DNA from: DAIOEK01 sp963721445
GTDB taxonomy: Bacteria; Chloroflexota; Anaerolineae; Anaerolineales; Anaerolineaceae
Length of the DNA stretch: 64,000 bases
Direction of reading: 5' to 3'
Assembly: GCA_963721445.1 (NCBI GenBank)
Contig: CAVRIZ010000008.1
Location: 496,001-560,000, forward strand
Part shown: positions 1 to 7,998 of the stretch, in pieces
Numbering within the stretch: the stretch's first letter is position 1
How the letters are laid out: each line of letters opens with the position of its first letter
Notes under the pieces: model-generated
The model's input: the letters and a program-made list of their open reading frames with translations, nothing else
Told to the model about the DNA's origin: nothing
Database searches by the model: none
Translations under genes and position numbers: made by a program

Positions 1-833
1 ATCGATCCGTCTGCCAGAAGCAAAGCTGGGAGTGCGCTGATCTGCCACAAGTAAAATCCCTTGTTTAATTGGTTTGCAGCCCAGGATAACTGCCGATACA
101 AGCCGGCGTATCGCTCATCGATGTATCTCAGGGGATACGTTTTTGCTGTTGTATCAGGAGATGGACTGGTGATCCATTGGGATGAGTATTCCAAGACTGC
201 GATCAACAACCGCGGATTCACCGAATTCTCCATCGACACGCGTTCGATGATTTGAGCGCTGGTCAGGATTTGCCGGTCGACGACCTCTGTGTAAGTGCTG
301 AGGTAACCGGGTCGGTCTTTCAAGAATTGAGCCAGATCAAAGGAGATGCTGAATGGGCTTGCGACCAATTCTGAATCGGGAATGATCTTGAACGAGGGTC
401 CTCTGCCGGATGGAGTTGGTGCGGGAACCACCAAACGCTGACCAATACTCAACGCATTTGGGTTATCGAGCTGATTGGCGCTGGCGATGGTATCGACTGC
501 CACATGATACTTTTGTCCGATGGTGGCAAGGGAATCGCCCGCCTGGACAGTATAGTCAAAAGGATCCAACCGAAGGGTGGGAACAATATGGGGAGGATCT
601 GGTGTTGGGGTGAGGATGGGCTCATCCGGAGAGCGGGTTGGTAATAGATACCAGGCGCTGGTAGGGATGCTGCCGACGATACACCCACCAGATAATGCGA
701 TCCCGGTTGGACAGGGTGTGGAGATCACACCTTGATCGGATGGATTCCATGGTTCCGCGGTGGGTGCCTGCTTACGGCAGGCAATGAGGGCGGCTATAAG
801 GATCAGAATAATGACGACCAGGCTTTTCTTCAC
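1..833 (-). CDS. LysM-domain lipoprotein, 3' end cut by window edge
   Basis: The reading frame is open from a GTG start at 833 to the window edge, so the C-terminus is missing. The GTG is chosen because AGAAGG lies 5 bases upstream. Residues 1-19 form a lipoprotein signal peptide ending in LIAC (Cys19 would be lipidated), so the protein should be anchored outside the membrane. A Thr/Pro-rich linker follows, then one LysM repeat (about residues 90-135, with the YTVQAGDSLATIGQKY pattern and a closing RLVVPAP), which in this family binds peptidoglycan or chitin-like glycans. The remaining visible part, which includes SMENSVNPRLLIAVLEYSSQ, resembles the start of a lysozyme/transglycosylase-like or peptidase-associated domain, but I cannot name it. 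It lies 10 bp downstream of the HIT gene and is probably co-transcribed with it and the deacetylases. Confidence 0.75.
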   Translation of the reverse strand, partial: MKKSLVVIILILIAALIACRKQAPTAEPWNPSDQGVISTPCPTGIALSGGCIVGSIPTSAWYLLPTRSPDEPILTPTPDPPHIVPTLRLDPFDYTVQAGDSLATIGQKYHVAVDTIASANQLDNPNALSIGQRLVVPAPTPSGRGPSFKIIPDSELVASPFSISFDLAQFLKDRPGYLSTYTEVVDRQILTSAQIIERVSMENSVNPRLLIAVLEYSSQWITSPSPDTTAKTYPLRYIDERYAGLYRQLSWAANQLNKGFYLWQISALPALLLADGS

Positions 834-842
834 GAATACCTT

Positions 843-1187
843 CTATGAAAACTTGGCTGTTAGAGCTTTTCCTCCCAATAAGTGCATGTGCAAATGCAAT
901 ACCGTTTGCCCGGCGCCTGCGCCAGTATTCATAACCAGTCTATACCCTTCCTGGATCCCTTCCTTCTCTGCCAGGAGTCGGGCTACTGTGAAGATATGTC
1001 CGAGAGATAATTCGTCACCCACCGTAACATCATTTAGGCTGTCAATATGCTGGTTAGGAACGATCAGAAAGTGAACCGGTGCGATTGGATTGATATCCTT
1101 GAACACGGTGATCTTTTCATCTTTATATAGCACCTGACTTGGAATTTTTCCCTGTACAATTTTACAGAATATGCAATCATCTTTCAT
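843..1187 (-). CDS. HIT family nucleotide hydrolase
   Basis: A 114-residue cytosolic protein with the histidine-triad motif HLHMH at residues 98-102, followed by LLGG, and an N-terminal DCIFC (Cys5, Cys8) typical of the zinc-binding Hint/HinT branch. Members hydrolyse purine nucleoside phosphoramidates and acyl-adenylates; the nearest named relative is HinT. The start at 1187 is preferred over the in-frame ATG at 1199 because GGGAGGCG sits directly in front of 1187, and the earlier ATG overlaps the stop of the upstream deacetylase gene. The gene is tightly packed between that gene and the LysM lipoprotein gene, so the three are probably one transcript, though a functional link is not obvious. 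Confidence 0.9.
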   Translation of the reverse strand: MKDDCIFCKIVQGKIPSQVLYKDEKITVFKDINPIAPVHFLIVPNQHIDSLNDVTVGDELSLGHIFTVARLLAEKEGIQEGYRLVMNTGAGAGQTVLHLHMHLLGGKALTAKFS

Positions 1188-1198
1188 AACGCCTCCCA

Positions 1199-2365
1199 TC
1201 AGGGTGTAGTGGAAACATCTGGTATGGAACCATAAGTATCTTTACAGACAATATCATAGTAAAGCAATTCTGTCTCACGATTATTGTTGGCTTCGGTGCG
1301 AGCCTGGTCTCCGATCGTCAGCACCTCGTCAATCCGATAGAGTGCGTCAGTACTCCAATAGCGAGGGAGAGTCATTAACGGATCTCCGATCTCACCTTCC
1401 GGCATATAAAGCTCTCTTCCGGGATCCTTCTGATCTGCCTGAGGTACCCAGTTGAACATGAGTGGACCCCTGGGGTTGGTTGTAAAACCGAGGCGATAAC
1501 CGGCTTCACGGGCGACTTCCACTCCTCGTTTGGTGAAACTTCCACCTGGCCAGATGAAAGCGACCGGAATATTTCCAAAGTACTGTGAGATCACTTCGAT
1601 CGGTTTATAGATTTCCTGATGGATGTAATCTTCTGATGAGCCTGGATTGATATTGGAGTTGTGTTCAAATCCATGCGCTTGCATATCCAAATACCCTTGT
1701 TTCACCAATTCCTGTAGTTCAGGATAGATCGCCGGATTCAAACTTACATTACTGATCCATGCATTCGTGACCGTTTTCCAACCGTATTTTTGCAGGAATG
1801 GAATAAAGTGATCCAGGTAGTATTGAGCAAAATGGCGATCATCAACCAGGAAGACCACGGAACGCGATGGTATCGTCGTATTCTTTTCCATGAAATCAGC
1901 GAGTTGATTCATCGTGATGGTTTGAAATCCTACTTCCGCGGCATGCTCCATTATTTTTTTCATGGTGGCGTGGGTGATGCTGTTGTAAGCCATATCCGGG
2001 GATGCTTCCTTGCTTACCCCGTGGATCATGATCACCATCACAACAGTACCCGGTGCGCTGTTATTCGGATCCCATTTCGCCTTCAGGTATTCGCAGGTAT
2101 CTTTAACGTAGGTGTGGGGAGGATCCAACGGATTGAGAATACTCGTTTGAAAAATTCCCGGTAATGCAGGTGGGGTACGGATGGGCGTCGGTGTTGGTGG
2201 AACAGGTGTGGCGGTTGGCTCGGGAGTAGAGGTCGCCGGTGGAATGGTTGCTGGTTGCGTGGGTGCTGGTATTTCCGTTGAGATGCTGGGAGTACCTGCC
2301 GAACAAGATGTAATTAAGGTTGTAACCAATAAAAAGAATAGAATGTGTCGGCGAAGAGCTTTCAT
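1199..2365 (-). CDS. polysaccharide deacetylase family lipoprotein
   Basis: A 388-residue exported protein. Residues 1-21 are a lipoprotein signal ending in LITSC, followed by a long Thr/Pro linker (about residues 25-70) and a NodB-like domain (about residues 105-345). Family motifs are present in altered form: LVDDRHF for the first Asp motif, AHGFEH giving the metal-binding H-x3-H, and WPGG in place of the usual R-x-P-Y. This fits the subgroup of extracellular polysaccharide deacetylases that act on envelope or capsule sugars, but the substrate is unknown. The next gene upstream on the same strand (2401-3261) is also a polysaccharide deacetylase, so this is a pair of related but distinct enzymes. 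Confidence 0.85.
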   Translation of the reverse strand: MKALRRHILFFLLVTTLITSCSAGTPSISTEIPAPTQPATIPPATSTPEPTATPVPPTPTPIRTPPALPGIFQTSILNPLDPPHTYVKDTCEYLKAKWDPNNSAPGTVVMVIMIHGVSKEASPDMAYNSITHATMKKIMEHAAEVGFQTITMNQLADFMEKNTTIPSRSVVFLVDDRHFAQYYLDHFIPFLQKYGWKTVTNAWISNVSLNPAIYPELQELVKQGYLDMQAHGFEHNSNINPGSSEDYIHQEIYKPIEVISQYFGNIPVAFIWPGGSFTKRGVEVAREAGYRLGFTTNPRGPLMFNWVPQADQKDPGRELYMPEGEIGDPLMTLPRYWSTDALYRIDEVLTIGDQARTEANNNRETELLYYDIVCKDTYGSIPDVSTTP

Positions 2366-2400
2366 GAATGATCCTGAAAAATGATGATTATTTGGATGGC

Positions 2401-3243
2401 CTAAGTCGGGCTGTACTTCATAGAGGCGGCGATGGAGGTACTCAGCGCTTCAACGCTATAACCCTTCCTTATCAGCGCGCGAAGGATCATATCCGCATCC
2501 GATACGTCGTATATCCTGTTCACATGGCTGAGCACGATGTCACCATTTTTAACCCGGTCCACCACATTACTTAATGTAGATTTGTCGTTTCCCCCGGATT
2601 CCAATGACCATAACACATGTTGCATTCCCCATTGCGCCGCGATCTCTTTTACGCGCAAATTCCTATCCCCGAATGGAGCCCGAAAATAACGAACCCGATA
2701 ACCGGGCAGCATATTACGGATCTGATAGGTAAACATCCGGAATTGGGTATGAATTGCCTCGTCGCTTAATTGTGTGAACGGCATATCATGAACCCAACCA
2801 TGAAAAGCAAGATCATGTCCTTCTTCAATCAGACGGGGCACATTCACCTTACAATGGATCAGGTCCGCCCCCATAACAAAGAAGGTCGCTTTGACCCCAT
2901 GCTCCTGGTAAACATCCAATAATTCGGTTAGCTGGCTATCCTCGGTCACATCGTCGTAAGTGAGGGAGACAACCCTCCTGAGGGTATCGCTGGTGATGAC
3001 CTCATGATTTGCCATGAAGTTAATTTCTTCAACCGAGAGATCAGGTTTTTCAGTTTCGGATATAGCGGTTGGATTTACAGGTTTCTGAAGGATATCTTTT
3101 TGAACATCAGACGATTGAATCACATATCTGGAAGATAATTGTTGCATATACGGAATAATGCCCGCGTATAAACCTGCCCCCGCCAGAGATATGCCGACCT
3201 TTTTTAATAACCTGCGCCGGGTGATTTTCTGTTTTATATCCAT
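2401..3243 (-). CDS. polysaccharide deacetylase with Tat-like signal
   Basis: A 280-residue protein when started at the ATG at 3243. An upstream in-frame ATG at 3261 exists, but a TATAAT lies only 7 bases before 3243, so the transcript would start at or next to this codon and may be leaderless. The N-terminus TRRRLLKKVGISLAG resembles a twin-arginine signal. The NodB domain (about residues 90-270) has TYDD, FHGWVHD (H-x3-H metal ligands) and RAPFGD, while the last family motif reads LSHV rather than LHD, which may alter catalysis. It probably trims acetyl groups from cell-surface glycans outside the membrane. It is divergent from the kinase gene at 3342. Confidence 0.85.
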   Translation of the reverse strand: MDIKQKITRRRLLKKVGISLAGAGLYAGIIPYMQQLSSRYVIQSSDVQKDILQKPVNPTAISETEKPDLSVEEINFMANHEVITSDTLRRVVSLTYDDVTEDSQLTELLDVYQEHGVKATFFVMGADLIHCKVNVPRLIEEGHDLAFHGWVHDMPFTQLSDEAIHTQFRMFTYQIRNMLPGYRVRYFRAPFGDRNLRVKEIAAQWGMQHVLWSLESGGNDKSTLSNVVDRVKNGDIVLSHVNRIYDVSDADMILRALIRKGYSVEALSTSIAASMKYSPT

Positions 3244-3341
3244 ACGATTTATTATATACAAATTTTACCAAGGATTTATAATAAAGGGGCATTCGTATAC
3301 ATTGGTCTCGATGGTGGGATAAGACGTTGCCGGAGCAATGA

Positions 3342-4610
3342 ATGTCTGACTTTAAAGCAGACCGGATTTACAAGTTAGAACGACTATTAGAGGTGAGCAG
3401 AAACCTGAATGCGAACCTTGATTTAGATTCCTATTTAAAGTCCATTATTGAGATCGCATCCGAATTGACCTATAGCCAGGAGACATCCATCCTCGAGATC
3501 GCTGAAGAAGGCGACCACCTCCACTATACAGCTGCCCCCTGGTATCGCATTGAAAAACTGAGACCACTCAGCATTCCGTTGGAGAAAAGTATTGCGGGCT
3601 GGTCATTCACGCACCACCAGCCGCTTGTCATTCAGGACGCCCAGAACGATCCCCGGCTTTTTAAAGAGGTGGATCGCGTACTGGAATTTGAAACGCTGAA
3701 TATCGTGGTCGTCCCCATGGTGATCAAAGGACAACCCATCGGCATCATGGAAGCCGTGAATAAAAGTAATCGCACTAACTATACCGAGGAAGATGTCAGT
3801 ACCCTGGAGACATTGGCGGCTCAAGCAGCGGTTGCCATCCAGAACCAAAAACTATTGGATAAAGCTCAGGCAGCCTATCGCCAACTTCTCGAACTTGACC
3901 GCATGAAAACCGATTTCATTGCCATCTCCTCCCACGAACTGCGTATCCCAACCGGATTGATCCTGGGGCACGCATCCTTACTCCAGGATGAGATGACCGG
4001 GGAAGCGCGCATTCAATTGGACACAATCGTCCGCAACGCGGTTCATCTGAAGGACATCATCGAAGACCTGGCAGATGTGGATCACTTCCAGACCGGGATG
4101 GCGAAGATCCGGCGCAGACAGGTTTCGATGGATCGATTAATCAAAGATGTCGTCAGCTCGTACCAGGAACTATCCCGGGAACGGAATATATCCTTACGGG
4201 CGGACATTTCAAAAGCAAACATGGTCATTGAAGGTGATGCTCATAAGATCCGGATCGCGCTCGGCAACCTGGTAAAAAACGCGCTCACATTTACCGATCC
4301 GGGTGACCGGGTGTTGGTTACCGCGGAAGAGATCCCCGGGTATGTGAAAGTCTCTGTCATCGATAATGGCATCGGTGTGCCAGAGAAAGACCAGCAACGG
4401 ATCTTCGACCGCTTCTACCAGGTCGAATCACACCTCACCCGTAGACATGGTGGAATGGGATTGGGCTTATCCATCGCCAAGGGGATGATCGAAATGCACG
4501 GGGGGAGATTGTGGGTGGAAAGTATGGAAAACAAGGGCAGTAATTTCCAATTCCTTCTGCCAATCAATACGGCGCAGGTAAACGCGGCTCAGAAAGTATT
4601 TCTCTCCTGA
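3342..4610 (+). CDS. GAF-domain sensor histidine kinase
   Basis: A 422-residue soluble kinase without membrane segments. The order is a GAF domain (about residues 18-168), a short helix, a HisKA domain with ISSHELRIPTG (phospho-acceptor His198), and a HATPase_c domain (about 295-410) with the N-box LVKNALTF, the G1 box DNGIG and GMGLGL. The threonine in RIPTG replaces the usual leucine. It should autophosphorylate in response to a small molecule or redox signal bound by GAF, but no response regulator gene is adjacent, so the partner is unknown. It stands alone between divergent and downstream genes of unrelated function. Confidence 0.92.
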   Translation: MSDFKADRIYKLERLLEVSRNLNANLDLDSYLKSIIEIASELTYSQETSILEIAEEGDHLHYTAAPWYRIEKLRPLSIPLEKSIAGWSFTHHQPLVIQDAQNDPRLFKEVDRVLEFETLNIVVVPMVIKGQPIGIMEAVNKSNRTNYTEEDVSTLETLAAQAAVAIQNQKLLDKAQAAYRQLLELDRMKTDFIAISSHELRIPTGLILGHASLLQDEMTGEARIQLDTIVRNAVHLKDIIEDLADVDHFQTGMAKIRRRQVSMDRLIKDVVSSYQELSRERNISLRADISKANMVIEGDAHKIRIALGNLVKNALTFTDPGDRVLVTAEEIPGYVKVSVIDNGIGVPEKDQQRIFDRFYQVESHLTRRHGGMGLGLSIAKGMIEMHGGRLWVESMENKGSNFQFLLPINTAQVNAAQKVFLS

Positions 4611-4645
4611 TATTTATTCAATTGAACCGGATGCGGGTTGTATTT

Positions 4646-4654
4646 TGATATAAT
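4646..4654 (+). promoter_or_regulatory. extended -10 promoter for the GT-C-like gene
   Basis: TGATATAAT is a perfect extended -10 box (TG-n-TATAAT), about 35 bases ahead of the start codons of the membrane protein. No good -35 hexamer sits at the right distance, which is normal for extended -10 promoters. Confidence 0.5.
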
Positions 4655-4686
4655 GACCGTCGTGGTTCAGTAACCCATTTCACGTG

Positions 4687-5877
4687 ATGGTCTCATTCAT
4701 GCAGAATAATCTGTCCGCATTCATTAAAAAGTACGATGTCTACCTCCTTGCACTGGTTCTGTATATCCCATTTATTTTTCTGGGATACGGCGCGGATTCA
4801 GACACGTACGGTGTTTTATGGACCGGTCAGAAATTCGCGCAGACCTTCGACTATGTCCCATCCCGCCCCCCCGGGTTCCTGGTATTCGAGACGATCACAT
4901 TTTTCCTCAACAGTATCGGTGGATTCATACTGACCAATTTATTTGTGTTATTGATGGCATTGGCAACGCTGTATTGCTTCAATAGTGTTATGCGGTTCTA
5001 TCAGATTCCGCATCCAAAGATACTGACGATCGCCATGATGGTCCACCCAATCTTCTGGATCGAGGCGACAGCGACCATCGATTTCCTGGTCGCGATGGGA
5101 TTCATCTGGATCGGTTTTGCACTTCTTCTCAAGGGACGCTGGTGGGGAGCGGGAATAGCCATGGCTTTGGGGGTCGGCTCGCGCGCCACATCGGTCATTG
5201 CGGCGGTATGTATCCTGCTCTTTATTTTTATATCCCAGCCCGACCTTCGAAAAAAGACCTTCTGGGCTGCTGTATTGATGGGTATCTTCGGGGCGGTCAT
5301 GTACCTGCCCTCGGCCGATTTTTCGCGCTGGACGTTGAATTTCCTTCGTCCGGCGATGGGTGGAGAGGAATATTGGACCCCCTACCTTCGGATAGGCCGC
5401 TTTCTATATAAAAGTCTGTTCTTCTGGGGCCTCCCGGTCTGGCTGATGTTCCTGTATGGCTTCTGGCGCTATTGGAAGGATCACAAACAGACCAATGCTT
5501 CACCCTACCGCTGGCTGCTTCTGTTCTGCCTGTTGACCATCGCCGCCTATGAAGCCTTCTATATTCAGATCCCCACCGAACCGGCCTACCTGCTGCCGAC
5601 CATCCCCTTCTGGTTGATGATGATGGGCGTAGTCTTCGAGACCAGACCGAAAGTGTTATGGGTTTTGGCTGCCCTGGTTTTCATCTCCAATTTTGCGGTA
5701 CCTAATATTGCCCGCCCGAACGATCCAAACCATGCCACCAGTGTGAGCTATGGCCTCTGGATCGAGCCCGGTCGGCTGCCCGAAAATTTGCAAAAACGGA
5801 TCCAGTATGTGAATTGCGGGTACCAGATGTGCCCGGAAGATATCTTGCCGGCGCCAAAGATCAAGAAGAATAAATAA
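4687..5877 (+). CDS. GT-C-like multi-pass membrane protein
   Basis: About 395 residues with roughly ten hydrophobic segments. The first extracytoplasmic loop contains ADSDTY and then SRPPGF, the acidic-plus-RPPG pattern typical of family 39-like GT-C glycosyltransferases, which move a sugar from a polyprenyl-phosphate carrier onto an acceptor outside the membrane. A Cys-containing polar tail (about residues 375-395) ends the protein. The start is uncertain: GTG 4684, ATG 4687 and ATG 4699 are all in frame and none has a clear ribosome binding site. The name is a fold-level inference; the substrate is unknown. Confidence 0.65.
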   Translation: MVSFMQNNLSAFIKKYDVYLLALVLYIPFIFLGYGADSDTYGVLWTGQKFAQTFDYVPSRPPGFLVFETITFFLNSIGGFILTNLFVLLMALATLYCFNSVMRFYQIPHPKILTIAMMVHPIFWIEATATIDFLVAMGFIWIGFALLLKGRWWGAGIAMALGVGSRATSVIAAVCILLFIFISQPDLRKKTFWAAVLMGIFGAVMYLPSADFSRWTLNFLRPAMGGEEYWTPYLRIGRFLYKSLFFWGLPVWLMFLYGFWRYWKDHKQTNASPYRWLLLFCLLTIAAYEAFYIQIPTEPAYLLPTIPFWLMMMGVVFETRPKVLWVLAALVFISNFAVPNIARPNDPNHATSVSYGLWIEPGRLPENLQKRIQYVNCGYQMCPEDILPAPKIKKNK

Positions 5878-5884
5878 CCGCGTC

Positions 5885-5913
5885 TTGCGGGATAAGATGA
5901 GGTTGGGTATAAT
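5885..5913 (+). promoter_or_regulatory. sigma-A type promoter of tRNA-Pro
   Basis: TTGCGG (5885-5890) and TATAAT (5908-5913) are separated by exactly 17 bases, with the tRNA beginning 12 bases after the -10 box. Confidence 0.7.
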
Positions 5914-5924
5914 CTCACTCGCTT

Positions 5925-5999
5925 CGGGGTGTGGCTCAGTCCGGCTAGAGCACACGGTTCGGGACCGTGAGGTCGAGGGTTCAAATCCCTCCGCCCCGA
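5925..5999 (+). tRNA. tRNA-Pro (anticodon CGG)
   Basis: A complete cloverleaf can be folded by eye: acceptor CGGGGTG with CGCCCCG (one T-G pair), D arm GCTC/GAGC, anticodon arm CACGG/CCGTG with loop TTCGGGA (anticodon CGG, reading CCG), and T arm GAGGG/CCCTC with loop TTCAAAT. The discriminator base is A and no CCA is encoded. The last 18 bases are the start of an 83-bp tandem repeat, so the 3' end of the gene is duplicated downstream. Confidence 0.96.
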
Positions 6000-6147
6000 C
6001 AAAATCAGAAACCCTTGACCAGTGAGGTCGAGGGTTTCCCTTTACAGGGATTTCGCAAGCTCAACAAATCCCTCCGCCCCGACAAATTCAGAAACCCTTG
6101 ACCAGTGAGGTCGAGGGTTTCCCTTTACAGGGATTTCGCAAGCTCAA
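5982..6147 (+). repeat. 83-bp tandem repeat starting inside the tRNA-Pro 3' end
   Basis: Copy one is 5982-6064 and copy two 6065-6147, with a single mismatch (6004 A against 6087 T). Each unit begins with the last 18 bases of the tRNA (AAATCCCTCCGCCCCGA) and holds a 13-bp stem GAAACCCTTGACC...GGTCGAGGGTTTC (6008-6038 and 6091-6121, one G-T pair), whose right arm repeats the variable-loop/T-arm sequence of the tRNA. The unit also contains AGGGATTT...AAATCCCT. A 58-base stretch of the unit recurs at 7029-7086. Confidence 0.9.
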
Positions 6148-6517
6148 CGAATAACCCATTATGACCGAACAAGTCAAGATCCAAAGAGTAATCCATCATG
6201 ATCCAGTTATTTGCCTATTCGCTTCCAGCATTCTAAGTATCATCACCAAACAAAACCACCTAATTTTCTAACAAAAATAGCAGATAATTGTCTATTTATC
6301 AGGAATCCACGGACCAAAAAAGATGTAGCTAATATCATTATTAATCACTTGGATCTGTAGACTTGAACCAACCGATCAAACTCAAATCCTCTTTTTTGAT
6401 TTATGCCTCATTTTTTGAAATGGATCCATTGGTGGGATAATACTATTCAGGTGTCTAAAAATAACATTCGTTAATAAATCAAAATTCAATTTAAATAAAT
6501 ACTGAAAAGCGGATCTA
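6148..6517. other. AT-rich intergenic stretch, no gene seen
   Basis: 370 bases, visibly more AT-rich than the flanks. No ORF with coding character, no RNA fold and no clear promoter were recognised. It lies between the second tandem copy of the tRNA-derived repeat and the nitroreductase gene. Confidence 0.5.
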
Positions 6518-6931
6518 ATGAAAGACCTATTCATAAAATGGTTTATGGCAATTAATAAGGTTCTTCTGCGACTCAGCCATGGGAGAATTGGAAGCAGACT
6601 TGGAAGGCAGACCATTCTACTCTTGCACACAATCGGACGCAAATCAGGTCAAGACCATGTGATTCCGATAGCGTATTTCGATTACCAGAACCATTTTTTA
6701 ATTGTTGCATCGAACTGGGGAAAAGAGAGGCAGGCGGACTGGTATCTCAACCTCAGGCAAAACCCTCAGGCCAGGATTGAGGTTAAAGGTAAAGTTATAC
6801 CGGTGACTGCGCGGGAAGTTACTGGAGAGGAATATGTTCGTTTGTGGAAATTCGTCACCGAACTTCACCCACCTTATCTGGAATATCAGAAGTTAACAAT
6901 TCGCCCCATACCAATCATGATCTTTGAATAA
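6518..6931 (+). CDS. deazaflavin-dependent nitroreductase family protein (Ddn-like)
   Basis: 137 residues. TIGRKSG near residue 40 and ASNWGKERQADWYLNL (about residues 68-83), followed by NP-x-ARIEV, are the signature of the DUF385/Ddn family, split-barrel proteins that bind the deazaflavin F420 and reduce quinones, nitro compounds or other electrophiles. The usual family length is 130-160, so it looks complete. Whether this organism makes F420 cannot be seen here. The gene is isolated, AT-rich in front, and lies between repeats derived from the tRNA-Pro 3' end, which suggests acquisition. Confidence 0.82.
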   Translation: MKDLFIKWFMAINKVLLRLSHGRIGSRLGRQTILLLHTIGRKSGQDHVIPIAYFDYQNHFLIVASNWGKERQADWYLNLRQNPQARIEVKGKVIPVTAREVTGEEYVRLWKFVTELHPPYLEYQKLTIRPIPIMIFE

Positions 6932-7028
6932 TCAGTTTTATGAAAGAATGATCAAGGTGGTTGAATTGCCGAAAATTGGCATAATCCAAAATATATTCTG
7001 TGGCGAACCTCGCAGTACTGGATCATCC

Positions 7029-7086
7029 GGTCGAAGGATTCCCTATGCAAGGATAACGCAGGTTAAATAAATCCCTCCGTCCCTTC
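7029..7086 (+). repeat. degenerate third copy of the tRNA-Pro-derived repeat
   Basis: Aligned without gaps to positions 6026-6083 of the tandem repeat, 44 of 58 bases agree by my count. It runs from GGTCGAAGG to the tRNA-end-like AAATCCCTCCGTCCC. It marks the right side of the segment that carries the nitroreductase gene. Confidence 0.65.
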
Positions 7087-7269
7087 GAGAAAGACCCCAA
7101 AATAGACCGATTTCGAATTTGCAAATTCCTGATCCGTTCTTTTTTTGTTTGGTGAATATAATTGGTTGTATACTATCCCACAATAGTGAGCCAACGACTT
7201 CTACGGGAAACTCGGGCACTTTTGAAGTGTAAAATAAAGTATATTGCTTTCAAAGGGAAGGACATGATC

Positions 7270-7995
7270 ATGATGGATATTATTCTTCGGAATGAGACAG
7301 AAAATGATTTTCGGGTTGTGGAGGAAATGACCAGAGAAGCTTTCTGGAATTTGTATTTTCCGGGATGCGTTGAACATTATTTGGTTCACATCATGAGAGA
7401 TCATCCTGATTTTTTGCCAGAACTGGATTTTGTAGCGGAAGTGGATGGCAAGATCGTCGGAAATATTATGTATACCAAAGCCTGGTTGATCGACGAACAG
7501 GGTAATGAGATGGAGATCGTGAGCTTTGGTCCTCTCTGTGTGTTGCCCGGGTATCAAAGAAAAGGGATCGGCAGCGCGTTGATCGATCACACCAAAAAAC
7601 TGGTCATCAAGAAAGGTGTGAAAGCCATCGTGATCTTTGGTGATCCACATAATTACTGCAAGCATGGATTCAAGTGCGCCAAAGACTTGAACATCAGCGA
7701 TCTGGATGGAAACTATCCGTCTGGCATGCTGGCCATCGAGTTGGAAGAGGGCGCGCTGACAGGACATTCCTGGAAATTCAGGTATAGTTCTGTCTGCGAG
7801 TTAGACGAAAAAGAGGCGGAAAATTCGATGCTGGATTTGCAGCGAAAGAAAAGGGATATCACTATTCCCAGGAAATCTTTTCGATTGCATTTAGGTCCGT
7901 TGTCAGGTAGAGTTTATCTATCGATCACCCAAACCAGCCTCCGCGGATTAACCCCGTGGCTTATCGAGGATATGTCGAATCACGGTAAGGAGTGA
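7270..7995 (+). CDS. GNAT family N-acetyltransferase (YhbS-like)
   Basis: About 241 residues. The acetyl-CoA binding motif A is visible as LPGYQRKGIGSALIDH (about residues 95-110), preceded by VSFGPLCV. The family is predicted to transfer acetyl groups to small molecules or proteins; the substrate is not known. Three in-frame ATG codons (7264, 7270, 7273) follow AAGGGAAGG; 7270 has the best spacing. The longer frame back to 7162 adds non-conserved residues and is unlikely. The stop overlaps the ribosome binding site of the next gene (3-base gap), so it is co-transcribed with the MalT-like regulator. Confidence 0.85.
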   Translation: MMDIILRNETENDFRVVEEMTREAFWNLYFPGCVEHYLVHIMRDHPDFLPELDFVAEVDGKIVGNIMYTKAWLIDEQGNEMEIVSFGPLCVLPGYQRKGIGSALIDHTKKLVIKKGVKAIVIFGDPHNYCKHGFKCAKDLNISDLDGNYPSGMLAIELEEGALTGHSWKFRYSSVCELDEKEAENSMLDLQRKKRDITIPRKSFRLHLGPLSGRVYLSITQTSLRGLTPWLIEDMSNHGKE

Positions 7996-7998
7996 CAA

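Noticed and set aside
760..1074. Plus-strand ORF of 104 codons
   Set aside because: It is a shadow of the LysM and HIT genes, with no ribosome binding site and no family features.
7162..7269. Longer N-terminus of the GNAT acetyltransferase
   Set aside because: The extra residues are not GNAT-like and a ribosome binding site sits right before 7264-7273.
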